A stretch of 64,000 bases of DNA from Thereva unica (Eukaryota > Arthropoda > Insecta > Diptera > Therevidae): contig OX465283.1 in assembly GCA_949987705.1 (NCBI GenBank), positions 96,893,813-96,957,812 on the forward strand, written 5' to 3'. The notes beneath the pieces were generated by a model. That model saw only the letters and a list, made by a program, of their open reading frames with translations. It was not told the origin of the DNA and made no database searches. This document shows positions 31,095-41,843 of the stretch, one piece after another. The position numbers were made by a program, and so were the translations under genes. How positions within the stretch are numbered: position 1 is the stretch's first letter; every line of letters starts with the position of its first letter.

Positions 31095-31167
31095 CTAATT
31101 TTTGATAACGGTCGTTTTATCGTCTTTTTATTTTTATTGTTGGCATGATTGTTATGCGTAATTTCAT

Positions 31168-32145
31168 TTATTGGTTGTGGTCTTTGCTATTTCGTAGGCG
31201 GAAGTGTATTAACGTTGCTGGTGTGGCCGTGTTTGATGGTAGTAAACATATTTTTGTGATTGGCCGTTTCAGGATATTATTTTTTGTTCGTATTATGACC
31301 ACTCGGATTAAATTATCCGATCCGGGATGTGTGGCTGTTATTCTGCCTAACAACCATCGAAACGGTGGCAATCGTTCGTCTTTTATGAGAACTAAGTCAT
31401 TAACTTTCACTTCTGTCTTGGGTTTGAGCCATTTTGGTCTTTGTTGTAGACGACTCAAATATTCCGTGCTCCAGCGTGTCCAGAAATTCTGATAGAGGCG
31501 TTGAATCAATTGATACCTGTTTAATCGATTGATGTTTATCTCTAAGAGACTGGGTTCTGGAGGTGCCAGTAGTGGTCCTCCTATCAGGAAGTGTCCTGGA
31601 GTTAATGCGGACATGTCTTCGGGATCTTGAGAGAGTTCTGTGAGTGGCCTGGAATTTAATACCGCTTCGATTTGTGTAGGGAGGGTGTTAAATTCTTCAT
31701 ACGTTACTATCGTGTCGCCTATGGTGCGTTTCAGATGATATTTGACGGATTTCACCCCGCTCTCCCATAGCCCTCCAAAATGGGGAGACGCTGGCGGGAG
31801 AAAGTGCCAGTTAACTCCTTGATTTCCTAGAGATTCGGCTAGTTCTAATTCCATCCTCTTATTGCTCTCTATCTTGTGATGTGTGAGAAGGTTGTGTGCT
31901 CCAATGAAATTGGACCCACAATCGCTGTACATGTCGGAGCATAGTCCTCGCCGCGAGATGAACCTCCGGAAGGATGTGAGGAAACCTTCTGTTGATGCAT
32001 CGGTGACTACTTCGAGATTAATAGCCTTTGTCACCATGCAAATAAATAAGGCGATATAGCTCTTTTGAGTTCGGCTGTTTCTTAATTTGGAGACCTTTAA
32101 CTCAAATGGACCACAATAATCTACTCCGGTATGCGCGAAGGACGG
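31168..32145 (-). pseudogene. BEL/Pao integrase core and DUF5641-like tail
   Basis: The frame opens at 32145 with FAHTGVDYCGPF (first catalytic Asp), continues MVTKAINLEVV, SDCGSNFIGA (second Asp) and PPASPHFGGLWESGVKSVK (catalytic Glu in the WES motif). The DUF5641-like C-terminal region follows: ALTPGHFLIGGPL, FWTRWSTEYLSRLQQRPKW, VNDLVLIKDE and PPFRWLLGRI. The integrase joins element DNA to the host. All three acidic residues are present, but the frame is shifted relative to the part upstream. Confidence 0.85.
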
Positions 32146-32918
32146 ATTCTGTATTGGGGAAGATTAGCCATTAGCTGCGTGCGCCCTTCTGCCTTTTGAC
32201 GAAAACACTGCATGCATTTGTGATTATGAAATCTGACTGCATTTCGCGCATTCAAGATCCAATATTTTTGTCGCAGGGTATTCAACATTAATTGCGTGCC
32301 ACCGTGTAATGTGATGCGATGAATATTATCTATGATTAATTTGCTCAACGTGTGTTTTTCGGGTAAGATTATCGGATGACTCTGATCGAATGTTATGTCG
32401 GCATTTTGGATGCGTCCACCAACTCGTAAAATCCCATTTTGATCGATGAATGGGTTTAACTTTATTAGTTTGCTCTTATTGGGTAATGTTTGCTTGGTTT
32501 GTAATGCTTGGATTTCATTTTCAAATTCCATATTTTGAGTGGTTTTTATCCAACAAGTTAAGGCTGCCTGTATCTCCTCTGAAGTGAGATAGGTAGGTTT
32601 TGGTTTGGATGACTGTAACCATCGTCGACAGTACGCCATGATTCGAAGCAATTTTGATAATGATGAATATCTCCCCATGATGTCTTGTTTTGAAGTATCT
32701 ATATCGACATGTAGATTGGTTGTACCTTTTCGTTGTCCCGTCGTGGTCTCCGGAATCTCTTTCTGTATGGGCCAATTTTCCTTTGATTGTGTGAGCCATT
32801 TCGGACCGACCCACCATAATTGGTGTTGTTTGAGGTCACTTGGGGTTAATCCTCATGTAGCGCAATCTGCAGGATTCTCTTCTGTGCGGACATGGTTCCA
32901 GATACTTTGTTCGACTAG
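32146..32918 (-). pseudogene. BEL/Pao RNase H end and integrase zinc-binding region
   Basis: An in-frame TGA near 32853 follows NPADCAT. Then come LKQHQLWWVGPKWL, LLRIMAYCRRWLQ and the HHCC-like segment HGGTQLMLNTLRQKYWIL, HNHKCMQCFRQKA. These are the usual blocks between RNase H and the integrase core in BEL/Pao elements. A shift at about 32145 separates it from the core. Confidence 0.8.
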
Positions 32919-33330
32919 TTAGTGTATCTGTGAAACTCTGTTGGCCACAAATGTTTCCCATGATGATGGATGTTTTCTCAACCAGGCGATGACGATTGTA
33001 GAGTCGGTCCATGCGTATGTCGTTGATCGTTCGAATTTCATATCATCTCTAACTTGTGCCAGCAATTTGGCTAGTAAGTGTGCTCCGCATAATTCCAGCC
33101 TTGGCAAGGAGACTGTTTTTATAGGCGATACCTTGCTCTTAGCGGCTATTAGATGGCAATCTATGGATCCATCTTCGTTCTGTGTTCGAATGTATACGGC
33201 TGCAGCGTAGGCCTTTATGGACGCGTCGCAGAAACCATGTAGTTCAATGCTCTGGCCTTTGCTGTGAGTCTGGATCCATCGGGGAATTTGTATTGTTTGT
33301 ATTATCGGAAGGGTTGTTCGAAATCCTCTC
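32919..33330 (-). pseudogene. BEL/Pao RNase H fragment
   Basis: PRLELCGAHLLAKLL and YAWTDSTIVIAWLR give the Glu and Asp of the RNase H active site in the BEL/Pao style. A stop (TAG near 32921) follows VSQIH. Upstream, sequence such as IPRWIQTHSKGQ (other frame) completes the domain. Confidence 0.75.
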
Positions 33331-33339
33331 CATTGCTGT

Positions 33340-34429
33340 TCAATAGTCTTTGGGACTATTGGGATGAAAATCGACTTTGGTTAACCAGAGACTTTGAATT
33401 AGAATTTTGGCGTTGATTGTTATCGGTGTGAGCCATCCAATTGGGTCAAACAATTTTGCGATCTCGGATAGCATTTTCCTTTTCGTGAATTCATCTGGAG
33501 CTGCTTCCATTGTAACTTTGTATGACAATATGTCCATCGATGGATTCCATAACAATCCGAGTGCCTTGACGTCTTCCTCATTTAGTGTAAGAGGTAGAGA
33601 GACCTCTCGATCGGATTCCGGGACTTCTTTTAGTATGGCTTGATGATTTGCTGCCCACTTCCGCAATTCTAGCCCTCCTGATCGTAGGAGCTGGATTATT
33701 TGCTTTTGTTTGTCCTTCGCTTCCCCTATGGTGTCTGCGCCGGTCATTAAGTCGTCGACGTAGAAGTCATTGAGCACTGCGTCTGAACCGAGTGGATAGG
33801 TGTCTGACGAGTCTCTCGCCAGTTGATGCATGGTCCTGATTGCCAGGAACGGGGCACTTTTTGTTCCGAATGTCACGGTCCGTAGCCTGTAGTCTTGGAT
33901 AGGTTGGGTTGGTGATTCTCGCCAGACGATTCGCTGAAACTCGGAGTCGTCAGGATGTACTCGTATTTGACGGTACATTTTCTCGACGTCGGCCATATAC
34001 GCGATGCGGTAACTTCTCCAACGCATGAGGGTGGACATTAATGTTCCTTGTATCACCGGTCCATTCAGTAACACGCTGTTTAGTGACTTTCGATTGGTAG
34101 TGGGCCGGGATGCGTCGAATACTACTCGAAGCTTGGTAGTTGTACTGCTTGGTTTAAGGACAGCATGATGAGGCAAATAACAACATCCATAGGTTATTGT
34201 ATTGTTGGGACCTTGGACTTGGAACGTTGACTCTGGGATGTTGGTTGCTACCATGTGCCCTAATGTCAAATATTCACGTATGCATTTGGCGTAGTCTGCT
34301 TTCAATGCTGGATCTTGTTGAAAGCGTTTTTCCATTTGCAGTAACGTCCGAACAGCTATCTGTCTTGATGCGCCAAGCGATATTTGATTCTGGTGGGCTG
34401 CAAATGGGAGTCGAACCTGGTGTCGTCCG
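33340..34429 (-). pseudogene. BEL/Pao reverse transcriptase
   Basis: The frame (331 codons from 34335) has YLPHHAVLKPSSTTTKLRVV, FDASRPTTNRKSLNSVLL, YMADVEKMYRQIRVHPDD (first catalytic Asp) and FYVDDLMTGADT (YVDD). The thumb region (LELRKWAANH) and connection (FDPIGWLTPITINAKIL) follow. It is a standard BEL/Pao RT with intact catalytic residues. The link to protease upstream (34430-34335) is out of frame. Confidence 0.88.
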
Positions 34430-35925
34430 TCATTGCATCTGGTGATATTGTTGGCGAAGTGGTTTTCGCATTGTCCACTTGGGTTTTGATGGGATCTCCT
34501 CCAACTCCCAGAACCTTTTGAGCTCGTTGTCCGGAGACACCTGCGTGAAGAACGTTATTGGGTTAGTAATTGGTTGTACTGGTGAGGCGATTTCTCCAGT
34601 GATAATCCATCCGAATACTGTGCTCTGGGCTGCGGTACAGCCGTTGCTGCTTTTTCTTAGTCCGTTCAAGAGGATCTTGGGGTATATGCCTGCACCCAAG
34701 AGGATGTCGATGTGACCTGGCTTGTGGAATGTTGGATCGGCTAGTTCGAGTCCCTTCACAAGAGTCCAATCCTGGATGGCACATTCTTTGTGTGGTAGTG
34801 GATTGGTGATTTTGTTGATCACTAGTGTTTGGGCCTGGATGCTTTCTGAGTGCTGATCTCGAGATTTTAGTAGCAGCGTGACCCAGCTTGTTAGTTTGCC
34901 AGCTGGCAAGTTACCGATTACTGTTAAGTCTGTGTGAACTGGCTTCTTCTTGAGTTGCAGGCTTTGAACCACTGATTCACGTACGTATGAGGACTGGGAG
35001 CCAGGATCGATGAGTACTCTGCAGACTTGCTGTCGTCCCGTTGGAGATATCACTGTTACCAAGGCTGTAGCTAATAATACTTGATGACAATCATAGGATG
35101 CTGCCTGAAAAAAGCATACTTGTGTTTGATTAGTTGGCAGCTCATTATTCGAGCTTGTTGACGGAACGATGCTGTTGCTGGTTCGTTCTGTTGACGGTGG
35201 TCTATGCAGGGTCGTATGATGCGTTTTTCCGCATTGGAAGCATCTACCTTTGCTGGGACACTGTAATGAGCGATGGCCTGTTCCCAGGCAATTGATGCAT
35301 AGATCCTTTGATTTGACTTCTTTGTATCTCTCATCGATGCTCAATTGTACATATTTGGGGCATTTCCTCATAACATGCGTGCCCTTGCACAGGATGCATG
35401 TGCTGTGATTAGCTACGTGGAAGGTTTGAGTTTTTCTTCTTGGATGATCCCTGGATCTACTCTCGTGATGTTCATGCCTTTTGTTTGCAGAGTTGTTGAC
35501 GGCTTCTAACGTCCTGAATCTTGTTTCGAGGAAGTTACGCAATTCTGGCCATGTCGGAATGGTTTGCCTCGACTTAGTACTCTGGGATTGCTCCCATTGC
35601 TCATGAGTTTCGGTCGTTAGTTTCTGTACAAGCAAATGGATGAGAATAGGATCCCAATTTTGTGTTGGGACCTCCAGATTTTCAATGGCAGTGAGGCATT
35701 CATGTGTCCTCGTTTTTAGCTCCTTGATGCCTTGAGCTGTTTCTCGGGTTAGTTTTGGTTGATTGAGCAGCATGTCGAGCTTGTTGTCGTAGTTATCGAC
35801 GAGAAGTTGCCATGCTGGTTCATAATTGGCGTCACTAATGAGCGTGTTGCTGAGTAGTCGTGCAGCTTCTCCAGAAAGATGAGCCATTAAATATTGGAGT
35901 TTTTGTGCTCTGTTAAATATATTTT
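34430..35925 (-). pseudogene. BEL/Pao Gag C-terminal half and protease
   Basis: The frame opens (RAQKLQYLMAHLSGEAARLL) with the DUF1759-type gag domain, then LPTQNWDPILIHLLVQKL-type capsid sequence. Zinc knuckles follow: CILCKGTHVMRKCPKY, CINCLGTGHRSLQC and CFQCGKTHHTTLH. The DUF1758-type protease has VLIDPGSQSSYV, where the common Asp-Ser/Thr-Gly is Asp-Pro-Gly, as is usual for BEL/Pao. The gene is open over 485 codons. Confidence 0.85.
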
Positions 35926-36393
35926 GTTATGCACAAGGCTGGAAAATAAATCCAGGAAAGATGGCCATGACTCGTAATCCCCTGCAAATGTGGGTATCGA
36001 GATCCTTTGTAGTTTCACATTGTTGTTGTGTTGAGTGATGCAGCTGTTGTTTAATTCGGCTGATGACTGCTCCGCTCGTGCGACTGGTTCTGTGACTGAC
36101 GGCGTTTTGTGATAGTCTTCATCGATTTTGCAGTACATCTCGATGTAGGCGTTTTCTGTATCGGTATACCAGTGCTCTTTGAAGTATAGCTGCTCTTTCT
36201 CGTCCTTCTTCGTCTTGATTGATGTGATATGTCGATGATTGTTCTTGAATTCCGTCCAGTCATCGTCGAGCATCTTGAGCCTTTTTTGAAAATACTGCGC
36301 TGTCTTCCTAGATGGGCCATCCTTGAGATAGTTTCTGAAAGACCTTTCGAGTCTCTCTCGTGCTTCGCTCTGTTGGATTATTAAAGCACCCAT
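35890..36393 (-). pseudogene. BEL/Pao Gag N-terminal part
   Basis: MGALIIQQSEARERLERSF opens the reading frame; it ends RISIPTFAGDYESWPSFLDL and VHNKIYLTEHK, the typical entry into the DUF1759-like domain. A single-base shift at about 35920 moves the reading into the next frame (EHKNSNI against AQKLQYL). Confidence 0.75.
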
Positions 36394-36430
36394 ACTTGTA
36401 TTGCGGCTTGAGTTATCTTATTGAATCACT

Positions 36431-36449
36431 ATCCGGCTCGAAGGACCAA
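36431..36449 (-). promoter_or_regulatory. Primer-binding site of the BEL/Pao element
   Basis: On the minus strand TTGGTCCTTCGAGCCGG follows the LTR end CTGAACA directly. This is a common primer site in insect BEL/Pao elements. Confidence 0.75.
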
Positions 36450-37052
36450 TGTTCAGATTTAGCAATTTAATTTTTGAATATATATGAAGGTGCCGGAAGG
36501 GTGTGATTCAATAAAAGATAAACCTTTCCAAATAACTAACTAATGTTTTATTTTGATTTGATAATTAATCCTTTCGAATATAATTCTAATATAATTTTGA
36601 TGTACTTAATTAAATGAATTTACTTGTTAAGATTTAATATTTTATTTGTTTTTGTTGGAAAAATTACTAACGCCACCTGGATGTCGGGTTGTATGGTTTT
36701 CGATGGACCTCTGCAATTAGCTGCCCAAGTCCCAGGAATGTTGCCTGTTGTACTCAGATGCAATATCTTATAGAAGCTGCCTTTGATAGTTGCTGCCTGC
36801 GCACTGCTTTGCTGCACTGCCTCGCTGCTGGTGTGTTATTGTTTCTCAGGGTATCGGGGTCCCTCTCGTGTTCGATAGTTGCTGCAAATCAATTTTTGCG
36901 TATTAAGTTTTTGGTGAGAAATCTCACTGTGATTCCCTTTAGAATGCTAACTCACTACTTTAGCAGATTCTAAGATAGGAAAAAGCTTCAATACTGCTTT
37001 TTTGGTTGAAATTGCTTCGAAAACCTCAAGACGATTTTATATCTTCTAGGCA
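36450..37052 (-). repeat. 5' LTR of the BEL/Pao element, truncated
   Basis: Matches the distal 560 bases of the other LTR and includes a 43-base segment missing there. Similarity ends at 37052, so the first 460 bases or so of this LTR are gone and no target duplication can be read. Confidence 0.75.
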
Positions 37053-37525
37053 TTGATTATCTATAAGTAGATACGTAACCGTGTTTGCGGGCTTTGGACA
37101 TAGATGGCCTTACTTACACTGATTTCAAAAATCCATGTTAAAACTGAGACTCAAGAGCTTTTGAAATATATAAAAGCTGTCTATTGGTTTCGCTGCTTAT
37201 GTACATTGAACTTTTGAATTCATGTATATAGCAATCGCATGAATTGGGATACTTGCGATTGCGCCTGCCGTTCTTTGAGACAAAATTTTCGGAATTTTTG
37301 TTGTTGTGTTGTTTAAAAACGATTTTTCAGGTTTAGGGAAAAATTTAGTCGTGGAAGATTTTTTTTTTTTATGAAATCATATTTTTTTGTGTGCAGGTGG
37401 ATACGGTGCCACTTTGAATTTCTGCTTTGTACAGAATATAAAATTTTTTCTATTTTCGACCAAAAGTTGAGCCTGAGAAAATTTCAGTAAAAAGTTTTAA
37501 ATTACATATGGAAGAGGTATTTATC
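37053..37525. other. Unassigned non-coding sequence
   Basis: AT-rich with a T10 run near 37361. I see no gene, and no recognisable repeat. Confidence 0.4.
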
Positions 37526-37796
37526 ATATCGAGCCCTTCCCGCCGGCGCCGTTTTATCGTAACCGACAAAAAGTAAATTTTGCAGGAGAAGGGTTTTCTT
37601 ACTTATTTTTGTATCTGTTATTTGTAATGGGCTGAAATTAGTTAGGCTAATTATTTTATTAGTTAGGCTAGTTTATTATCCGATTAATTTCAAAATTGGT
37701 GGTATGTTTCGAAGGTTAAATTAACGTCGTTTGCGGTAAAAAACGAATTTTCGAAAAAATGTCGCTTACGATAAAACGGCGGGAAGGGCTCGATAT
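37526..37796. mobile_element. MITE-like element, 271 bp
   Basis: The ends are ATATCGAGCCCTTCCCGCCG and its complement, continuing with TTTTATCGTAA; the left arm has an extra GCGCCG. The centre is AT-rich and non-coding. TA-like flanks are present but no target duplication can be fixed. Confidence 0.7.
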
Positions 37797-39040
37797 AGTA
37801 TCCCAGGCAATGAAGTATTTTGCCTCATCATTAAGATTTGATGTTTAATGATATGGGTGGGTGTTCAACTGGCATCCTAAAATGAAAAAAGAAAATCAAA
37901 AACATGAATTTTCAAATAATTACGTAATACCTGGTGCCTGGGTGTTACACAGGCACGGTCCAAAAATAATCTCTGAAATAAAAATTGAATTTGATTAAAT
38001 TGAAGAGGTAAAATGTCAACAAAAACAACAACAATAACAATGAAATAATTAACATAAATAAACATGAATTTCACATAAAAACATACATAAATGAAGTAAA
38101 ATGATCACGAACTACAAACAAATAAATTGTTGTTTAGGAATTTTCACGAAAAAGTATTTAATGAATTAAAATTAGGTTTTTAGTGAAACATAACCCCAAA
38201 TTTAAAAACATAAAAGGTTACATGAAAACAAAAAATAAAACATGCAAAATCACACTAAACACAATCAAACACTATAAACCTGTGTTTCACTCACCTGAAT
38301 GTGGTAAATTTTGCACTAATAGTTTATTACAGGTGCAACAAACACTCGCGACATGAAACTTCGAACCCGGGCAAACTTTGACGTCTCACGACGTTTGAGG
38401 TGTCAAAACGATATGAAATTTTCCGGCGAATTCAGCGGTGATGCCAGAATTAAAGCAAATCACCTGGAAAATTAATTATCAGCGAAAATCTATATTTTCC
38501 TTTATGGCAATGTGCGAGAAAGAGAAATTTCTCGCAAAAGGGACAACGATAATATTGCCAATTTTTGGAAATTCATCCCAGTTTTTCCAGGGAAATTGGA
38601 ATTTCTCTAATGGATGCTTTTTTGCTTATAAAAAGCGGCAGCACCCAGCGATTGGACCTCTTAGTTTGTTTGAGAAATCATAGTGAGTTGGAAGATCTAG
38701 TGAAGTGAGTGACCAAAATCAAGGCAGGATCCACGTGAAGAAATAAGAAAATTATAGAAAGGTATCCAAGATTATAAAAGGTAACAATTTGTTGTTTTTT
38801 ATTTGTGGCATACATGCTATTAATTGGCATCAAGCCCGATATAAATTAACCATTAACGTGGGAGATGTAAACATGCAAATCATTGCATCGCATCAAGCAC
38901 GTTAATATTGTTTTCAGCCATCAACGCCGGTACATTGAGCGATAGAAAAAGGGAAGAAAATTTCAAGGTGCAAATTTCAAGTGAAGGTGTATTGTAATTT
39001 TAAGGAATTTAATATTTAAGGTTATTATGTAAAAATAAAA
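37797..39040 (+). other. Non-coding stretch with a TATA-like core
   Basis: No gene is seen. At 38626-38632 GCTTATAAAAAG is followed 30 bases on by CTCTTAGTTTG, a spacing that fits an arthropod TATA/initiator promoter. Potential splice donors (AAGGTAACA near 38777) follow. It may be an LTR or the promoter of an unrecognised transcript. Confidence 0.3.
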
Positions 39041-39210
39041 AAAAAATGAAATTGGAACAATAAATTTTAAAGGTACATTATTGTGGAGATTTGTGTAAAT
39101 TGAAATTGAAATAATAAATTATAAAAGTACATTTATTGTGGAGACTTGTTTAAATTAAAATTGAAATAATAAATTATAAAAGTGTATTTATTGTGGAGAC
39201 ATTTTTTTTA
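39041..39210 (+). repeat. Three tandem copies of a 64-bp unit
   Basis: The unit AATAATAAATTATAAAAG followed by TTATTGTGGAGA occurs at about 39055, 39105 and 39165 with small changes. No coding potential. Confidence 0.7.
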
Positions 39211-39434
39211 TAAATAAATATCCAGTGGAGTGAGGAATTTTGTCTTTTTACTGAAACTCAGTGTACATTCGAATCTTGTCTTTGAATCACGGAACAAATA
39301 TAAATTGTCGTGCATTTTTTATACCGCTACACCAGGCCACCTATCGAACAATGGGAAAAGTAAAATCTTTCTTTATGTAAAACCATTCCATTCTAAACTG
39401 TCGCACTTTACTCCAAAAGAATATTTTAAAATTT
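39211..39434. other. Unassigned spacer before the R1 fragment
   Basis: No recognisable feature. One short plus-strand ORF (39230-39442) has no known motif. Confidence 0.3.
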
Positions 39435-39960
39435 ATCCCTAACGTGGAAATATGGGTTTCGAGGGAGCGTGGGGAAGTAAGCTACGACCTCACGCAGTTC
39501 CTGAGCGGACATGGGGGGTATAGGAAATATCTCCACCGCTTCGGCCACGATGATTCACCGTTGTGTCCGGTATGCCCAGCGGCGGAAGAAGACGCGGAGC
39601 ACGTCTTCTTTGCCTGCTCGAGATACGCCGCGGAAAGGGCGGAATTAGAAGAAACGGCCCAGGCGCCACTAACGCCGGAAAACATCGTAGAACATATGAT
39701 GAGATCCGAAAAAATGTGGAAGAAAGTGGAAGAAACCCTGAAGGCCATTCACAGAAAGTTAAGGCAATAAGAAGCCACAAGAAAGAGAGAAAAGCGAAGA
39801 AATGCCGAGAGCAGTAGCAACCCCCATGGGTAAAAACCAGAGGGACACCTAAAGGGTCATGGTGGTGACGCCCGCCCGAAGTAATGCCTCTTCTGAAACT
39901 CGGTCTGAGTGCGGGAACCTCAGAAGTGTCGATGGAGAGTCTCACCATCCCTCGTAAAAC
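39435..39960 (+). pseudogene. R1-like retrotransposon 3' end: C-terminal zinc knuckle and 3' UTR
   Basis: The ORF 39444-39770 gives YDLTQFLSGHGGYRKYLHRF and CPVCPAAEEDAEHVFFACSRY, the Cys-x2-Cys...His-x4-Cys domain that ends R1-type ORF2 proteins. A 3' UTR follows with the stretch TCGGTCTGAGTGCGGGAAC and a short A-run at 39960. Everything upstream of the C-terminal domain is missing, the usual result of incomplete reverse transcription. Confidence 0.85.
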
Positions 39961-39970
39961 AAAAAAAAAA

Positions 39971-40241
39971 TATATATATATATATATATCGTCCCCTTCA
40001 TGTCATATAGACGTATCTCAGTTTTGGCAACTTTTCAGGAGAGCCAAATAACGTAAAGTTTGCGTGGACTTAATAAGTTAAATTAATGAGATACGCCGGG
40101 AAAAAATTGTTACATAACTCCTAAAACGTTAAGAATAGAGATACGCCACTTAGAGAGGACTTAAAGGGAGGTAAGACGAGTTCATCGCTGACGTTTCTCA
40201 AAAATCAATTTTTGAGATACGTCTTTATGACTTGAAGGGGA

Positions 40242-40301
<60 letters not shown>
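39971..40301. mobile_element. MITE within an (AT)n microsatellite
   Basis: The element proper is 39989-40244. Its ends TCGTCCCCTTCA..TCATA and the complement agree over 32 bases with two mismatches, and GACGTATCTCA motifs lie just inside. (AT)n lies on both sides (39971-39988, 40245-40301). A TA-specific insertion into the microsatellite is the simplest explanation. Confidence 0.75.
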
Positions 40302-40305
<4 letters not shown>

Positions 40306-40646
40306 TTGATATAGTGCTAGATAAATGTTCAAACTGTCTCTAAAAATCAGATTTTTATTTAATTTCGTGTTGTAGGCTTTACACTTTTTCGTTATATCAC
40401 CGGATAAATCACATTCGTACTTCTGGCATGGCATCTTTGTACCATTTTGTATTACAAAACCGTATTAGCGCGAAAGTGAAAAATTTGCACTTTCGAGTCT
40501 CCGGCATAAGGGCGACGATATATCCTCACCTTGTATCTACACCTTGTCGCGGTGGTGAGGCTTGTGGCTAACTAAGATAGATACAAGAAATCCCAAGGTG
40601 GAAGCGATCGTGCTGAGGGGATGTATGGTACTGCGTCACTGTACCG
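40302..40646 (+). other. Spacer and probable start of the R1-like 5' UTR
   Basis: AT-rich sequence up to about 40500, then GC-richer DNA (CACCTTGTCGCGGTGGTGAGG) that is probably the R1-like 5' UTR. No coding potential is seen. Confidence 0.4.
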
Positions 40647-40761
40647 CTAACGATGGACTCCGAATACCAGGCGACCTTCGGTTTCAATGTAGCCTTCCCG
40701 TGGTAATGCGGAGCTCTGCCATGGGTGACTGTCCTTTCTCGCGCAACTCGTGGGATTCAAA
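40647..40761 (+). promoter_or_regulatory. 5' UTR module of the R1-like element (shared with the LOA-like element)
   Basis: Aligns with the 120 bases before the LOA ORF1 ATG (see 5492-5612). It contains an out-of-frame ATG at 40721 that opens a 14-codon upstream ORF (MGDCPFSRNSWDSK) ending at the ORF1 start region. The same uORF is in the copy at 22094-22050. Confidence 0.7.
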
Positions 40762-41798
40762 ATAGAGAAACACACCAAAACCAATGAAGTTGGAGCAACT
40801 CCCAAAGCTCCAAACACAGCCAGGGCTTTTATAGTCCAACAAAGGGCGACTCCGGAAGATGGAAATCCCATCCAAAGGAGCAGAAAGACGGTGAGAACAC
40901 CACCACCAAAGAGTGCTAAGGACCAAGAGCATCCTAGTTCTGAGCAACAAAGTGCGGCTCCTCCAGAAGGAAATCCAAATTCCGTTCCTAGGAGCAACAA
41001 AACGGCAAGAACACCGCCATTAAAGTGTACCAAGGACCTTGGGTCAGCGATAAATGGCGTAGTGAGGGTGAGCACTCCGGCGACCACAGCGGAGGAGGCT
41101 CAATCATCCCCTTTTGATAAATTAGGGGTTATGATAAGAGACCTCATGGAGTATGTCGACTTAAAGAAAAACGTCGAGCTCGCCATAAAGGAGAAAATTA
41201 GGTGGGTTAGGTCTACCTACCTCAAAGCAAAGGAGGAAATAATTACCCAGCAGAGGGCGAAAGTGCTGAAGGATACGTCGGCTCAAACAGAAGTTTGAGT
41301 GTGGACCGAGAAAGCTCTGCCTGGAAGAAGGTGGAACGGAAAAAGAGGAAGAAAAAGAAAAGAAGGCTGAAAGAGGCCAAAAAGTTGAGGCAAAGAACCC
41401 GGTCGGATGCGATTATCATCACGACCAAAGGGGAAGCAATGTACGCGGAGATCCTTCGCAAAGTGAGGACAGATGCCTCCCTGGCGGAACTGGGAAAGAG
41501 CGTAAATAGAGTTAGGAGAACGCAAAAGGGCGATCTCCTGCTAGAGCTAAAGAGGGGAGATGCTAAGACCGGGGACTTAGAACAGAAGGTTAAAGCATCG
41601 ATTAACGGGGTGGCCGAGGTGAGAGCCAGTACGAATACGGTAGTGATCGAGTGTAGAGATTTGGACGAGATCACAACCAAGGAAGAGGTCTGCGAGGCAC
41701 TGAGAACCCAGCTAGGTCTGACGGTCGAAGAAAAGGATGTCCTCAGGCTAAGAGAGTCGTGGGGGCACACAGACGGCGTCTATAAGCCTGCCTGTTGA
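40762..41798 (+). pseudogene. R1-like ORF1, two frames, no ATG start
   Basis: Part one (from ATA at 40762) reads IEKHTKTNEVG, is Pro-rich, and ends KVLKDTSAQTEV and TGA at 41296. Part two, in another frame, reads SVDRESSAWKKVER, a Lys/Arg-rich helix and the R1-type gag core (YAEILRKVRTDASLAELG, KGDLLLELKRG, VEVRASTNTVVIECRDLDE-like sequence, LGLTVEEKDVLRLRES). It is cut at about 41800 before the zinc knuckles. The same TGA-plus-shift is present in the copy at 21.5 kb, so it predates both insertions. Confidence 0.75.
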
Positions 41799-41843
41799 AG
41801 CTGCGTAGAACATTTATCTAGCAATATATCAAAACTATATATA

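Larger units (their letters stand above)
29445..37052 (-). mobile_element. BEL/Pao LTR retrotransposon, nearly full length, many frameshifts
   Basis: LTRs at 29445-30505 and 36450-37052 bound minus-strand gag, protease, RT, RNase H and integrase in BEL/Pao order. LTR ends are TGTT...AACA. The primer site (TTGGTCCTTCGAGCCGG) adjoins the right LTR and a polypurine tract adjoins the left. At least four frameshifts or stops break the polyprotein. It was inserted into the 412-like RT gene. Confidence 0.88.
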
